In this document: one piece after another, positions 23,808-33,286 of the stretch
How positions within the stretch are numbered: the stretch's first letter is position 1
Layout: the number at the start of each line of letters is the position of its first letter
NCBI GenBank assembly: GCA_963696315.1
Contig: CAVOJU010000032.1
Coordinates: 58,395-122,394, forward strand
Reading direction: 5' to 3'
DNA length: 64,000 nucleotides
From: CAWKEY01 sp963696315
Lineage (GTDB): Bacteria > Pseudomonadota > Gammaproteobacteria > Methylococcales > Methylomonadaceae
Notes under the pieces: model-generated
The model's input: the letters and a program-made list of their open reading frames with translations, nothing else
Database searches by the model: none
Told to the model about the DNA's origin: nothing
Position numbers and translations under genes: made by a program

Positions 23808-26800
23808 TCAGGGTGAGAGTGTAGCCAGCTGATTCTTTACGGCATGGCCAATAATAATTTCCGTTAATAAAGTATCGTCAATCTGTAATGATGGATTTTC
23901 ACGAAAAATATACGCCATTGCCTTTAGCGCTTCCACCGTTAACTGACGATAGACCGGAGCTTGGATTTTGTTTAGCAGATGATTTACGTGTAACTTGAAA
24001 CTCAGTTCACCCGCGGTCGTCTGTGACAGCGTCTCCTCGCTATCCAGGCGATTTTTACTGTTGAGTTTCTCACCTATCATCAAGCCCTTGCAATGGTGCA
24101 GGATGTCCCAGACGCTGGCAAAAAATGCATTATTTTCTCTGCCAACACTGCCTTGCCGTTCGCGCCATTCATACCAATCAGACATGCCTCCATGCTCTCT
24201 GGGATCGATACTTTTTGAGAAACGCGCGCTGGTTAAATCTCGACAATCGCCTTCGTAGTGCAACATTTCCGCTAAATCCAGCTGATCTTCCGTATTGCTG
24301 TAGTCTTCCAGAGTTTCCTTTAGTTTAAGGGACAATTGATACGGCGCTAAGGACAAGATTTTGTTAAAAGCCTGATCCAGTGAGCTGCAGCCTGTTTCGC
24401 GTTTTTGTCTGACAATCATTAATTGCAGGATGTGCCCCACGCGTACCGTGTGCATATCCGTGAACAATTCCGGGTGGGATTTGATAAGCATGCCCAGATA
24501 AAGGATCAATTCCTGAATAATGATATGCTCACTGGGATCATTATTGTTGTAGGTGCGGATAATTTGCAAAATTTCCGCGGAATCGGCAGGTCGCGTCAAG
24601 GTTGCCCGGCTCCTATAGGCGAAACCTAAGCTTAATGCATGCTGACGAACCAGTATTTCGGTTGCCGCCTGTTCCAGATTGATATCGTATTTACCCAGTA
24701 AACCGGCGCAGCGTCTGACAATGGTCCAGACATGTTGATCACCGGCTCGCTCATAGATTTCTTCCAGCAAGTCACGCACACGGCCGGCAGTGCCATCCAT
24801 CGCCGTTAATCCGGTATCGTAATCCAGGCCATGACGAAGGCTCAGTAACATTAATGCTTCCAGTTGTGCATACAGATTGGCGTTGGTTTGCAATTGCTCG
24901 ATGAGCATTTCATCGGTACTGATTTCCCATTCCGTTAGTTGGTGTGTATCCAACGGTGCTGGCGAAGTGGTATTTAATGGCAACACCTCTAAAAAGGGAC
25001 GCTTGGCGTCCTCCCAGGAGGCTTTGGAGAATTGAAAATCATGCAGGTAGTTGATTTTTTCGTGGCTTGACGTTTCTGCGAAATCTAAAAGCGTTCCGAG
25101 TTGTAAGGAGATTCCTTGAGTAGCCCCCTGTTGCAGTTCTTTGATGAATTCAATAAGGATTTCACGGTGTTGGTTACCCAGCATATTATGTTTTATAGTC
25201 ATTACCACTAAAGGGTTACCCGGTCTGTCCCAATGCCTATGGATGTAAGATAACTCCAGGCGTAAGCGCTGAATGAGTAAGCGATTGTCCATCGCAAGAT
25301 AAAAACCTTTTTGATTGAGACATTGCGGTAAAAACAGCAGACGTTCACCGGCCAGGATATACATCTTGGATGTTGCCAGTGTCCGCAATTGCCTCAAAGG
25401 CCTGCCTGTTAAGCCAATCCGGTCATTTCTGCCTACATGCGTGTAGGCCTCGGCCAGTTCATTGGCTTCCCTGATTTGAATAGGGGCTATTTCAGCCAGT
25501 GTTTGAGTATGAATCCCATATTCCAGTAAGCTGTTCTGGGCGGCTTCGTCCTGAGCCAGCAGCTGAATTTGCAGCTTGCAATCCTGCTGTGGTTTTTCAA
25601 CCTTATAGCGTCCCAAGGGGTCTATGTCGTCACAACTCAGCAAATTATCCTGAATAAGGCAGCCCAGCATAAAAAGGCTTTGCGCCCAAACCAAAGGAAT
25701 GTTCTCATTCGGAACACGTTCCTGGCTGTGCGGATCGGCTTTTTCAGCAGCAATCGACTCTTTCGGAACGATATACAGTTCCGGCAATAAGTGCTGGCCA
25801 TTGTGCTCAACCAGCAAACTTTCCAATTTGTTACGATAACGCAGGGCCGCTTCGTTATCGCCTGTGAACAGGTGGTTAAGCAGTAAATAGGTAAAAAACA
25901 AGGGCCATTCACATTCAATAGTCATGAATTGTCTTAATTCATGCGGATCATAATAGAGACGGTGTCCATCTTCTATTGCAGTTTGGTGGCCATCCAATAA
26001 AAAGCGTTTGCAGCCATACCGGCCTTCCAGTTTTTCGCAAATAATCGCTTCTGTTTTTGCCCGGATGGTCTGATTATCAACCGCAAAAGCAGGAAACCCA
26101 GTGATACTGAGAACGGCCGAATCGGCCTCTTTGGAAATGGACTCTCTGGGTAAAAGCGATTCCAGAGTAATCCGCGTCCGCGCGATATCGTCACTAATCA
26201 CATGAACAACCGACGCTTGTCCGCCCTCCTTGCCAAATAAGTTAAAACCGGACAGCGCTTCCAGTGCGGCTTTTGCCATGCCAATGGAACTGGCATTCAA
26301 CTCGGCGATGCCATGATTAATTTTGTGGCCGCGCTCCCAGATACCGTAGTCGGGTGTACGGTAGGTCCGACTGATATAGTGAACCAGGTTTTGCACGAAA
26401 TTGACTTCATCAATGGTAAAGACAATGCGCAAACCGGATGCCGTCATTTGCGCCAGCATTAACAGAAATAAGGACGTTGCATCCAGTTGTAAATGCCCCC
26501 ATTCATGATCGCCAACGACACAAGCACCCGTTTTTGTATCGTATTTTGCATGTAATGCGTCCATTGGGTTTTGGAACTGCTTGAATTTCTCAACTTTGGG
26601 CGCCTGCCGCATCATTGCCGTCAACAGTCCGCGCATCAGCTTAACGACACTTTGCTCCAGAACGTAGGTTCGACCCTGCCTTTCTTCAACGCGCCGATAA
26701 GCCAGCGCCAGACCCCATGCGGCAAGAATACTGTAAACATTGTCCCTTACCCAGGCATCGGTATAGTTGCCATGAACATTAACAGCCGTACTGGCAGGCA

Positions 26801-26894
26801 GCAGGCCAGTCACCCAATCTTGCCTGTTAAGAATGATGTCCTGTACCTGCTGATAGTAGGTCTCCAGTTTATCGTGAGGATCATTCGGTTTCAT
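23808..26894 (-). CDS. phosphorylase-kinase-alpha-like / GH15-like large protein
   Basis: A 1028-residue protein with an N-terminal glucoamylase-like (alpha/alpha toroid) domain of about 400 residues as in eukaryotic phosphorylase kinase alpha/beta subunits: WVTGLLPAS, YTDAWVRDNVYSILAAWGLA, GHLQLDATSLFLLML and DYGIWERGHKINHG. The C-terminal 500 residues include ALMLLSLRHGLDYDTGL, also seen in the PhK alpha family. Bacterial members have no known activity; binding or hydrolysis of glucans is likely. The ATG at 26894 is chosen (TTG at 26903 is the alternative). A sigma-54-like element lies at 26951-26965. glk follows on the same strand and glgP lies 10 kb away. Confidence 0.82.
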   Translation of the reverse strand: MKPNDPHDKLETYYQQVQDIILNRQDWVTGLLPASTAVNVHGNYTDAWVRDNVYSILAAWGLALAYRRVEERQGRTYVLEQSVVKLMRGLLTAMMRQAPKVEKFKQFQNPMDALHAKYDTKTGACVVGDHEWGHLQLDATSLFLLMLAQMTASGLRIVFTIDEVNFVQNLVHYISRTYRTPDYGIWERGHKINHGIAELNASSIGMAKAALEALSGFNLFGKEGGQASVVHVISDDIARTRITLESLLPRESISKEADSAVLSITGFPAFAVDNQTIRAKTEAIICEKLEGRYGCKRFLLDGHQTAIEDGHRLYYDPHELRQFMTIECEWPLFFTYLLLNHLFTGDNEAALRYRNKLESLLVEHNGQHLLPELYIVPKESIAAEKADPHSQERVPNENIPLVWAQSLFMLGCLIQDNLLSCDDIDPLGRYKVEKPQQDCKLQIQLLAQDEAAQNSLLEYGIHTQTLAEIAPIQIREANELAEAYTHVGRNDRIGLTGRPLRQLRTLATSKMYILAGERLLFLPQCLNQKGFYLAMDNRLLIQRLRLELSYIHRHWDRPGNPLVVMTIKHNMLGNQHREILIEFIKELQQGATQGISLQLGTLLDFAETSSHEKINYLHDFQFSKASWEDAKRPFLEVLPLNTTSPAPLDTHQLTEWEISTDEMLIEQLQTNANLYAQLEALMLLSLRHGLDYDTGLTAMDGTAGRVRDLLEEIYERAGDQHVWTIVRRCAGLLGKYDINLEQAATEILVRQHALSLGFAYRSRATLTRPADSAEILQIIRTYNNNDPSEHIIIQELILYLGMLIKSHPELFTDMHTVRVGHILQLMIVRQKRETGCSSLDQAFNKILSLAPYQLSLKLKETLEDYSNTEDQLDLAEMLHYEGDCRDLTSARFSKSIDPREHGGMSDWYEWRERQGSVGRENNAFFASVWDILHHCKGLMIGEKLNSKNRLDSEETLSQTTAGELSFKLHVNHLLNKIQAPVYRQLTVEALKAMAYIFRENPSLQIDDTLLTEIIIGHAVKNQLATLSP

Positions 26895-26903
26895 GGTGTG
26901 CAA

Positions 26904-27299
26904 TGCGTCGATTTTCCAGGTAAAACGTTTACGTCATAGGAAAATTTATAGCAGATGTTGTGCCATTGACCGCTTTACAACTGTTTGCAGCTCGATACAG
27001 TCTGACTGGCATTAAGCCCCGCGAGACTAACGACTTATTGTTCAGACGCCATGCGCTTATTTGCACCAAATTGATCTGGTTCTTAGCGTTTCGCACTGAA
27101 AAGGTGCTGCAAGACGTCTACTCACATAGCTTTAATGATTCAAACAAGCCCGCATCCTCTCGAGTTTAGATTTTTGAGTGCTTTTTAACGGGCTGTTCAT
27201 TTACACTGACATAAAATCTAAATTCGGATGACAATTTGTGAACCCCCATGCTCCTGATTTATCCTATATCACTTACATCTTAACCAAGCGGACATTCTA
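26904..27299. other. gene-free divergent region
   Basis: No gene is supported over these 396 bases. It separates two divergent genes. It contains the sigma-54-like element at 26951-26965 and a GCACCAAAT half-site at about 27061-27069, similar to NtrC half-sites seen elsewhere in the window. The stretch upstream of the SHOCT gene shows no clear promoter. Confidence 0.4.
26951..26965 (-). promoter_or_regulatory. sigma-54-like promoter upstream of PhK-like gene
   Basis: Minus-strand TGGCACAACATCTGCT has a full TGGCAC, TGCT and the correct spacing of GG and GC; the transcript would start about 45 bases before the ATG at 26894. No exact NifA site lies upstream (a TGT-N12-ACA is present), but a GCACCAAAT half-site is about 100 bases upstream. 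Confidence 0.55.
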
Positions 27300-28169
27300 A
27301 TGAGACAGCTTACGCCGGAAGGCCAGCAAATCATCAACAACATTGCGCATCGCTATAACTTTAGCCCTGATGCCGTATTCAGCATGTTGCAGTCGGTAAT
27401 CAATGGCAACGGTTCTATGGCGCAGTTTAATCATCCTGAATTTGGCGGTTCCGGCCAATGGATGAAGGGCGGCATGATTATGTTGGGTGATATGTTCAAT
27501 AATAATTTAAAAAACAGTGTAGGCGGGTTGTGTCAAGAACTCTCCAATCTGATTGCCAACCAACCGGGGCTTATTCAAAGTGGCAGCTTTCAGTCCCAAC
27601 ACCAAGGCACTCAGCAGCAAAACGACTTCGGCGGCAACTATGTCAACACCAGTGGGCAGCAACAAAATAGTTCCGGGCCTATCGGGCCAGTCAGCCTGTT
27701 TGTGCCACCACCTGCCGGTAGTTCCGGAAACTGGTGGCCCGCAGGTCTGCAATTTCCCAGCAGCACGGGATCACAAAATAATGTGCGTTATGCTTACTTT
27801 GCCACCATCCGGCGGCTGGCTATCGAAGCCAATGGACATGTCACGCTTTACGATACGCTGGATCATCAGATTGGTGGTTTTTCCCAGCAGCAGTCGGTTG
27901 GGGGGTCAATTACGTTTACCAGTCAATACGGGCTGGTCGATATTAAAACGCTACCCATCATTTCCATCGATAATGTGCCCGTGCAAACACCGGATCAATC
28001 TCAAGCTGCTGCTCCGGCCCATCAAACCAGCATTGTGAATACACAAGTTGCCAATCAGGAAGCAGATATTTTCGCCGCTATCGAGAAATTGGCCAATCTG
28101 AAAGATAAAGGCATATTGACGGATGCCGAGTACAGTGCCAAGAAAGCGGAGCTGTTGGCCAGACTGTAA
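27300..28169 (+). CDS. SHOCT-domain protein, 289 aa
   Basis: A soluble protein with a low-complexity Gln/Asn/Ser/Gly-rich middle (residues about 100-160) and a C-terminal SHOCT domain (ADIFAAIEKLANLKDKGIL, TDAEYSAKKAELLARL), a short oligomerisation module. The N-terminus starts MRQLTPEGQQIINNIAHRYNF with SPDAVFSMLQSVINGNGSMA. No signal peptide is present. The family occurs in several gammaproteobacteria but has no assigned role. It is followed by pstS after 230 bases with a Pho box between, so it is probably not part of that operon. Confidence 0.78.
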   Translation: MRQLTPEGQQIINNIAHRYNFSPDAVFSMLQSVINGNGSMAQFNHPEFGGSGQWMKGGMIMLGDMFNNNLKNSVGGLCQELSNLIANQPGLIQSGSFQSQHQGTQQQNDFGGNYVNTSGQQQNSSGPIGPVSLFVPPPAGSSGNWWPAGLQFPSSTGSQNNVRYAYFATIRRLAIEANGHVTLYDTLDHQIGGFSQQQSVGGSITFTSQYGLVDIKTLPIISIDNVPVQTPDQSQAAAPAHQTSIVNTQVANQEADIFAAIEKLANLKDKGILTDAEYSAKKAELLARL

Positions 28170-28320
28170 CGCATCCGCTCTATGACCAGGAAAAATATCT
28201 CTTCAACTCTGGCAGCAAACCCCGTCACGCCTTCAATAAAGGCCACCTAAACCAAAGTCAAGGATTTTATAAACGCCCAGACAGCAACAGTTTGGCAATT
28301 TTAGATCGTAACGCTGATAG

Positions 28321-28338
28321 CTGTAATCTTGTTGTAAC
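28321..28338 (+). promoter_or_regulatory. Pho box upstream of pstS
   Basis: CTGTAATCTTGTTGTAAC has the 7-4-7 direct-repeat layout of the PhoB site (consensus CTGTCAT-N4-CTGTCAY), with one or two changes per repeat. It lies about 65 bases upstream of the pstS start, a normal place for PhoB activation under phosphate limitation. Confidence 0.65.
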
Positions 28339-28401
28339 AATAACGATTTACCATTAAACCTTAATAAGACTGTTTTTTTGGGCATTCAATTAAGGTGTTG
28401 T

Positions 28402-29448
28402 ATGAAATTTAACATGAAAGCATTGGCATCGTTATTACCGGTATTATTCAGTGGCATGACCTTGGCCGCCAGCGCGCGCGATTACATCACTATCGTGGGT
28501 TCTTCCACGGTGTATCCCTTTTCTACCGTGGTTGCCGAACAGTTTGGAAAATCCAGCCAGTTTAAAGCGCCTAAAGTGGAGGCAACCGGCACCGGCGGCG
28601 GCTTCAAGTTATTTTGCGGCGGCGTGGGTGTCCAGCATCCGGACATCAGCAATGCGTCTCGTGCGATAAAGGCCTCTGAAATCGAGATCTGCGCAAAGAA
28701 TGGCGTTAAAGACATCGTAGAAGTCAAAATCGGCTACGACGGCATCGCCATCGCGCAATCAACCAAAGCCTCGCCCCTTGAATTGTCACTGGCGGAAATT
28801 TTTCTGGCTTTGGCCAAACAGATCCCCGATCCTAAAGGCGGTGAAAAACTGATTCCCAATCCTTATACCACCTGGGATCAGATCAATCCCAAGCTCCCGG
28901 CGACTAAAATAGAAGTATTGGGTCCGCCGCCAACATCTGGCACGCGGGACGCCTTCGTCGAATTAGCCATGGAAGGGGGCTGTAAAACTTATCCCTGGAT
29001 CAAGGCTCTCAAGGACAAGGATGAAAGCGCTTACAAAACCGTCTGCCATTCGATTCGTGAAGACGGAGCTTATGTCGAGGCTGGCGAAAACGACAATTTG
29101 ATCGTGCAAAAACTTGAAGCCAATCCCAAAGCCTTGGGTATTTTCGGGTTCAGCTTTCTCGATCAAAACACGGATAAGGTTATTGGCATAAAAGTACAAG
29201 GTGTTGCGCCCGAATTTGAAGCAATCGCAGCCGGTCAATATGCGATTTCAAGACCCTTGTACTTTTATGTGAAAAAGGCTCATGTCGGCGTTATTCCGGG
29301 CATCAACGAATTTTTGGAAGAATTCAGCAGTGAAAAAGCCTGGGGGCCTGAAGGTTATCTGACCGATAAGGGCCTGATACCCATGCCAGATGCAGAACGC
29401 AAACAATTAGCCGAAGATGTCAAAAACCTGAAAACACTCAAACCGTAG
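28402..29448 (+). CDS. pstS: phosphate ABC transporter substrate-binding protein PstS
   Basis: Periplasmic phosphate-binding subunit of the high-affinity Pst system. The 348-residue precursor has a signal peptide (MKFNMKALASLLPVLF... cleaved near ASA-RD). The mature N-terminus reads ITIVGSSTVYPFSTVVAEQF, and the phosphate loop GGGFKLFCGGVG and the PPPTSGTRDAFVEL motif follow. The ATG at 28402 is preferred because the signal peptide starts there. A Pho box lies upstream; pstC starts about 200 bases downstream beyond a hairpin. Confidence 0.93.
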   Translation: MKFNMKALASLLPVLFSGMTLAASARDYITIVGSSTVYPFSTVVAEQFGKSSQFKAPKVEATGTGGGFKLFCGGVGVQHPDISNASRAIKASEIEICAKNGVKDIVEVKIGYDGIAIAQSTKASPLELSLAEIFLALAKQIPDPKGGEKLIPNPYTTWDQINPKLPATKIEVLGPPPTSGTRDAFVELAMEGGCKTYPWIKALKDKDESAYKTVCHSIREDGAYVEAGENDNLIVQKLEANPKALGIFGFSFLDQNTDKVIGIKVQGVAPEFEAIAAGQYAISRPLYFYVKKAHVGVIPGINEFLEEFSSEKAWGPEGYLTDKGLIPMPDAERKQLAEDVKNLKTLKP

Positions 29449-29528
29449 CCAGACCTGACTGGGTAGTTTTTGATTACTCGGGCGGGTTCAGGCAATACAT
29501 TCAGCTATGGCGTATTGAGAAAAAAGCC

Positions 29529-29566
29529 GAAACCCATCGGAGTGGAGCTTAAAGCCGATGGGTTTC
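29529..29566 (+). other. perfect stem-loop between pstS and pstC
   Basis: Twelve-base arms (GAAACCCATCGG and its complement) pair perfectly around a 14-base loop, with AATTTTG after. Hairpins at this point after a binding-protein gene often stabilise the upstream message or let only part of transcription proceed, giving excess PstS. Confidence 0.65.
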
Positions 29567-29649
29567 AATTTTGCCAGCCGACTTCTGGATGGCACAGAAA
29601 GACCAAGGCCGTTTTTCCGTCCAATCGTTAACCAACCCGTGTGTAGTTT

Positions 29650-31032
29650 ATGCCTCCCTCGATTCTCCTGATTATCCTGCTGGTGCTCAGCGCTATCGGC
29701 TACCAGATCGGAAAAAAACGTTCTCTGGCCTGCGTCGACGGCAAGATCCGAGAGCTTCATTCGTTGCCCAGTTTTTACGGATTTTACAGCAGTCTGTGGA
29801 GCATTATTCCCGCGCTGATGGTGACGGTAATCTGGCTGTCGTTGGAATCCGCGTGGGTGGCCAATGCGGTCATGGCCGAATTGCCTCCTGATATGAAAGC
29901 GTTGCCGGAGTCGCGGCTTTATCTGGTGTTTAATGACATCAGAAACGTGGCTAACGGCCATACTTTTTCAAACCAGATCGATCCAGTCATTGTAGAGGCG
30001 TCTGAGCGCTATAAAAAGCTGCAAAGGCTGAGTCATAATGTTTTGAGTCTGATTGCCATCACCCTGTCGATAGCCGGCATCTGGTTTTCCAGTCTGCGTA
30101 TCAACAAAGAGTATCGGGCCCGCAATGCAGTAGAGCAAGTAATGACCGTGCTGATGGTGATTTGCTCGACCATCGCGATTTTTACAACGATCGGCATCGT
30201 GTTCTCGGTACTCTTTGAATCGGTGCGTTTTTTCAAGACGGTTCCGCTGACTGATTTTCTATTTGGCCTTGAATGGAGTCCGCAGACGGCGATGCGTTCT
30301 GATCAGGTCGGATCATCCGGCGCCTTCGGGGCAGTTCCGCTATTTACGGGAACCTTGCTGGTGTCACTGATAGCGATGATCGTCGCGGTGCCGATAGGCC
30401 TGATGTCGGCCATTTACTTGTCCGAATTTGCCGGCCCAAGGTTCAGGGCGGCAGCCAAGCCGACGCTGGAGATTCTTGCCGGCATCCCAACCGTTGTGTA
30501 TGGTTTTTTTGCGGCCTTGACGGTGGCGCCTTTTATACGCGATACCGGAACCCACTTTGGTTTGTCGGTTTCTTCGGAAAGCGCTTTGGCTGCGGGTCTG
30601 GTGATGGGCGTTATGATCATTCCGTTTGTGTCTTCGCTGTCGGACGATGTCATGAATGCCGTGCCTCAATCACTGCGGGATGGCGCCTATGCCTTGGGCG
30701 CCACCCAGGCCGAAACCATACGCCAGATCATTTTTCCGGCAGCGCTGCCGGGCATTGTCGGCAGCGTCTTGCTGGCTGTCTCACGGGCGATTGGGGAGAC
30801 CATGATTCTGGTGATGGCGGCCGGTCTCGCGGCCAATCTGACCTTTAATCCTTTCGAAGCGGTGACCACGGTCACTGTGCAAATTGTCACACTCCTGGTC
30901 GGTGATCAGGAATTTGACAGCCCCAAAACCCTGGCAGCGTTCGCTTTGGGACTGGTACTGTTCCTGGTGACTTTGGTGCTCAATGTGTTCGCCTTGCATT
31001 TCGTCAGAAAATATCGTGAACAATATGAATAA
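29650..31032 (+). CDS. pstC: phosphate ABC transporter permease PstC
   Basis: Inner-membrane permease of 460 residues. The C-terminal half has the binding-protein-dependent transport fold with about six helices and the EAA-type loop (DGAYALGATQAETIRQIIFPAA). The N-terminal 200 residues are an extension with two or three extra helices and a periplasmic loop, longer than E. coli PstC. The next gene pstA starts eight bases inside its end. Confidence 0.92.
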   Translation: MPPSILLIILLVLSAIGYQIGKKRSLACVDGKIRELHSLPSFYGFYSSLWSIIPALMVTVIWLSLESAWVANAVMAELPPDMKALPESRLYLVFNDIRNVANGHTFSNQIDPVIVEASERYKKLQRLSHNVLSLIAITLSIAGIWFSSLRINKEYRARNAVEQVMTVLMVICSTIAIFTTIGIVFSVLFESVRFFKTVPLTDFLFGLEWSPQTAMRSDQVGSSGAFGAVPLFTGTLLVSLIAMIVAVPIGLMSAIYLSEFAGPRFRAAAKPTLEILAGIPTVVYGFFAALTVAPFIRDTGTHFGLSVSSESALAAGLVMGVMIIPFVSSLSDDVMNAVPQSLRDGAYALGATQAETIRQIIFPAALPGIVGSVLLAVSRAIGETMILVMAAGLAANLTFNPFEAVTTVTVQIVTLLVGDQEFDSPKTLAAFALGLVLFLVTLVLNVFALHFVRKYREQYE

Positions 31033-32341
31033 CACTCATTCCATTCAAAAAACCGAGCCGGTCAAGCCGTCCACCTACGAAATTGTCCAGAAAAGCCTGG
31101 CTAAAAGAAGAGCGGCCGAACGCCGTTTTCGCTGGTACGGGCTTGCCGGCATTCTCTTGGGGCTTGCGTTTTTGCTGGTGCTGTTTGTTGATATCGTCGG
31201 AAAAGGTTACACCGCATTCGTGCAAACCCAGGTCAAACTGGAAATTTATTACGATCCCGCCCTGCTCGATCCCGGCAACACCGGCGATCTGCAGGTGCTC
31301 TCCAAAGCCGACTATAACGCCTTGCTGAAAACCTCATTACAGGGCTTATTTCCGGATGTGACGTCAAGGCGCGAGAAAAATGAACTGAATGCCATGGTCA
31401 GCAGCGGCGCGGCATACAAGATACGCGACCTGGTCATGGAAGATCCCAGCCGGGTGGGGAAAACGCTCAGTTTGTGGCTGCCGGCCAATGACGATATAGA
31501 CATGCTGTTTAAAGGCCATATTGACCGCAATGTTAAGCAGGGCGAGCGCCGCGTTAACGACAGGCAGCTGGTCTGGATAGATGCCTTGCGGGCGGAAAAC
31601 CGCATAGAAAAGCATTTTAACAGCGCATTTTTTACCTCTGGGGATTCCAGGGAGCCTGAACTCGCCGGAATCCGCGGTGCTGTCATGGGCTCGTTGTTGA
31701 CCTTGGTTGGGACTTTTTTCCTGTCGTTTCCGATAGGCGTGGCTACGGCGATTTATCTGGAAGAGTTTGCCCCCGTCAATAAATGGACCGACCTGATTGA
31801 GGTCAATATCAATAATCTGGCTGCAGTTCCCTCCATCGTCTTTGGTTTGCTCGGCCTGGCGATGTTTATCAATTTTTTCGGCTTGCCCAGGAGCACTCCT
31901 GTTGTCGGCTGTCTGGTATTGACGCTGATGACGCTGCCGACCATTATCATTGCCGGCCGGGCCTCCCTGAAGTCGGTGCCGCCGTCCATACGCGAGGCCG
32001 CCCTGGGCATGGGAGCTTCCAAATTGCAAACTGTCTTTCATCATGTCCTGCCGCTGGCGATGCCGGGCATGTTGACCGGCGCCATCATCGGCATGGCTCG
32101 CGCCTTGGGTGAAACAGCTCCCCTGTTGATGATTGGCATGGTTGCTTTCATCGTCGATGTGCCGGGCAGTTTTACCGAACCGTCCACGGTACTGCCCGTG
32201 CAAATTTACCTATGGGCAGACAGTCCGGAACGGGCTTTTGTAGAAAGAACATCCGCCGCCATTATGGTGTTGTTGGTATTTTTGATTTCGATGAACGGAT
32301 TGGCTGTCTATCTCCGTAAACGTTATGAGAGACGATGGTAA
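31025..32341 (+). CDS. pstA: phosphate ABC transporter permease PstA
   Basis: Second inner-membrane permease, 438 residues from the ATG at 31025, which overlaps pstC by eight bases. It has an N-terminal cytoplasmic extension (residues 1-40), one helix near residue 50, a large periplasmic segment (to about 220) and then the transport domain with EAA loop IREAALGMGASKLQTVFHHVLPLA (shortened). It forms the channel with PstC and works with PstB. Confidence 0.92.
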   Translation: MNNTHSIQKTEPVKPSTYEIVQKSLAKRRAAERRFRWYGLAGILLGLAFLLVLFVDIVGKGYTAFVQTQVKLEIYYDPALLDPGNTGDLQVLSKADYNALLKTSLQGLFPDVTSRREKNELNAMVSSGAAYKIRDLVMEDPSRVGKTLSLWLPANDDIDMLFKGHIDRNVKQGERRVNDRQLVWIDALRAENRIEKHFNSAFFTSGDSREPELAGIRGAVMGSLLTLVGTFFLSFPIGVATAIYLEEFAPVNKWTDLIEVNINNLAAVPSIVFGLLGLAMFINFFGLPRSTPVVGCLVLTLMTLPTIIIAGRASLKSVPPSIREAALGMGASKLQTVFHHVLPLAMPGMLTGAIIGMARALGETAPLLMIGMVAFIVDVPGSFTEPSTVLPVQIYLWADSPERAFVERTSAAIMVLLVFLISMNGLAVYLRKRYERRW

Positions 32342-32353
32342 CAGGAGATACCT

Positions 32354-33238
32354 ATGAATTTTGTTGAAGAATTTGAAACCAATGTGAATTATTCCATGAA
32401 GAAACCCAAAACTTTTGACGCCCTGGACTCGCTTAAAATAGACCGGGAATCCAGAAAAACTGTCGGCAAGACGACTTCTGACGAACCTCGCATCGTGTGT
32501 AAAAATGTCAATGTTTACTATGGTGAAAAGCAAGCCATTAACGATCTTTCGCTGGAAATCGGCAACCATGAAGTGATTTCCTTTATCGGCCCTTCAGGGT
32601 GTGGAAAATCCACGTTTTTAAGATCACTGAACCGGATGAATGACACGATCATCGGTTGCCGGGTAGAGGGAGAAATTAAAATCGATGATAAAAATATTTA
32701 TGATAAAGCGATGGATGTGGTGCCGCTGCGCGCCAAGGTCGGCATGGTGTTTCAAAAACCGAATCCATTTCCCAAATCCATCTATGACAATGTCGCCTAT
32801 GGCCCCAAAATTCATGGCTTGGCAGCAGACAACAGCGAACTCGATGCAATTGTTGAGGAATCGTTAAGAAGGGCGGGTCTTTGGGAGGAAGTCAAAGACC
32901 GCCTTAATGAACCCGGCACCGGTTTATCGGGCGGCCAGCAACAGAGGTTATGCATTGCCCGGACGATCTCGGTCAATCCTGAAGTTATTTTGATGGATGA
33001 ACCTTGTTCGGCGCTGGACCCGATTGCGACCGCCAAAATTGAACAGTTGATTGACGAATTGAGTGAGCGTTTCACTATTATCATCGTAACGCATTCGATG
33101 CAACAGGCTGCCAGGGTTTCAAAGCGGACCGCCTATTTCCATTTGGGGTATTTGATCGAGGTGGGCAATACTAACGATATTTTTACCAATCCGAAACACC
33201 CTTTGACGGAAGACTATATCACCGGACGTTTCGGCTAG
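32354..33238 (+). CDS. pstB: phosphate ABC transporter ATP-binding protein PstB
   Basis: ATPase of the Pst system, 294 residues. Walker A GPSGCGKST lies near residue 80, the signature LSGGQQQRLCIAR near 195, and Walker B VILMDEPCSALDP near 215, with the switch histidine in VTHSMQQA. The first 45 residues form a hydrophilic extension before KNVNVYYGEKQA. It is followed by phoU with 48 bases between. Confidence 0.95.
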   Translation: MNFVEEFETNVNYSMKKPKTFDALDSLKIDRESRKTVGKTTSDEPRIVCKNVNVYYGEKQAINDLSLEIGNHEVISFIGPSGCGKSTFLRSLNRMNDTIIGCRVEGEIKIDDKNIYDKAMDVVPLRAKVGMVFQKPNPFPKSIYDNVAYGPKIHGLAADNSELDAIVEESLRRAGLWEEVKDRLNEPGTGLSGGQQQRLCIARTISVNPEVILMDEPCSALDPIATAKIEQLIDELSERFTIIIVTHSMQQAARVSKRTAYFHLGYLIEVGNTNDIFTNPKHPLTEDYITGRFG

Positions 33239-33286
33239 CGCCTGGAACGGAAGGCTTTCAACTTTGCCAGTTTGCTCCCAACTATT

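Noticed and set aside
31364..32203. long His/Gln-rich open frame on the minus strand across pstA
   Set aside because: Low-complexity antisense shadow of pstA without start signals.
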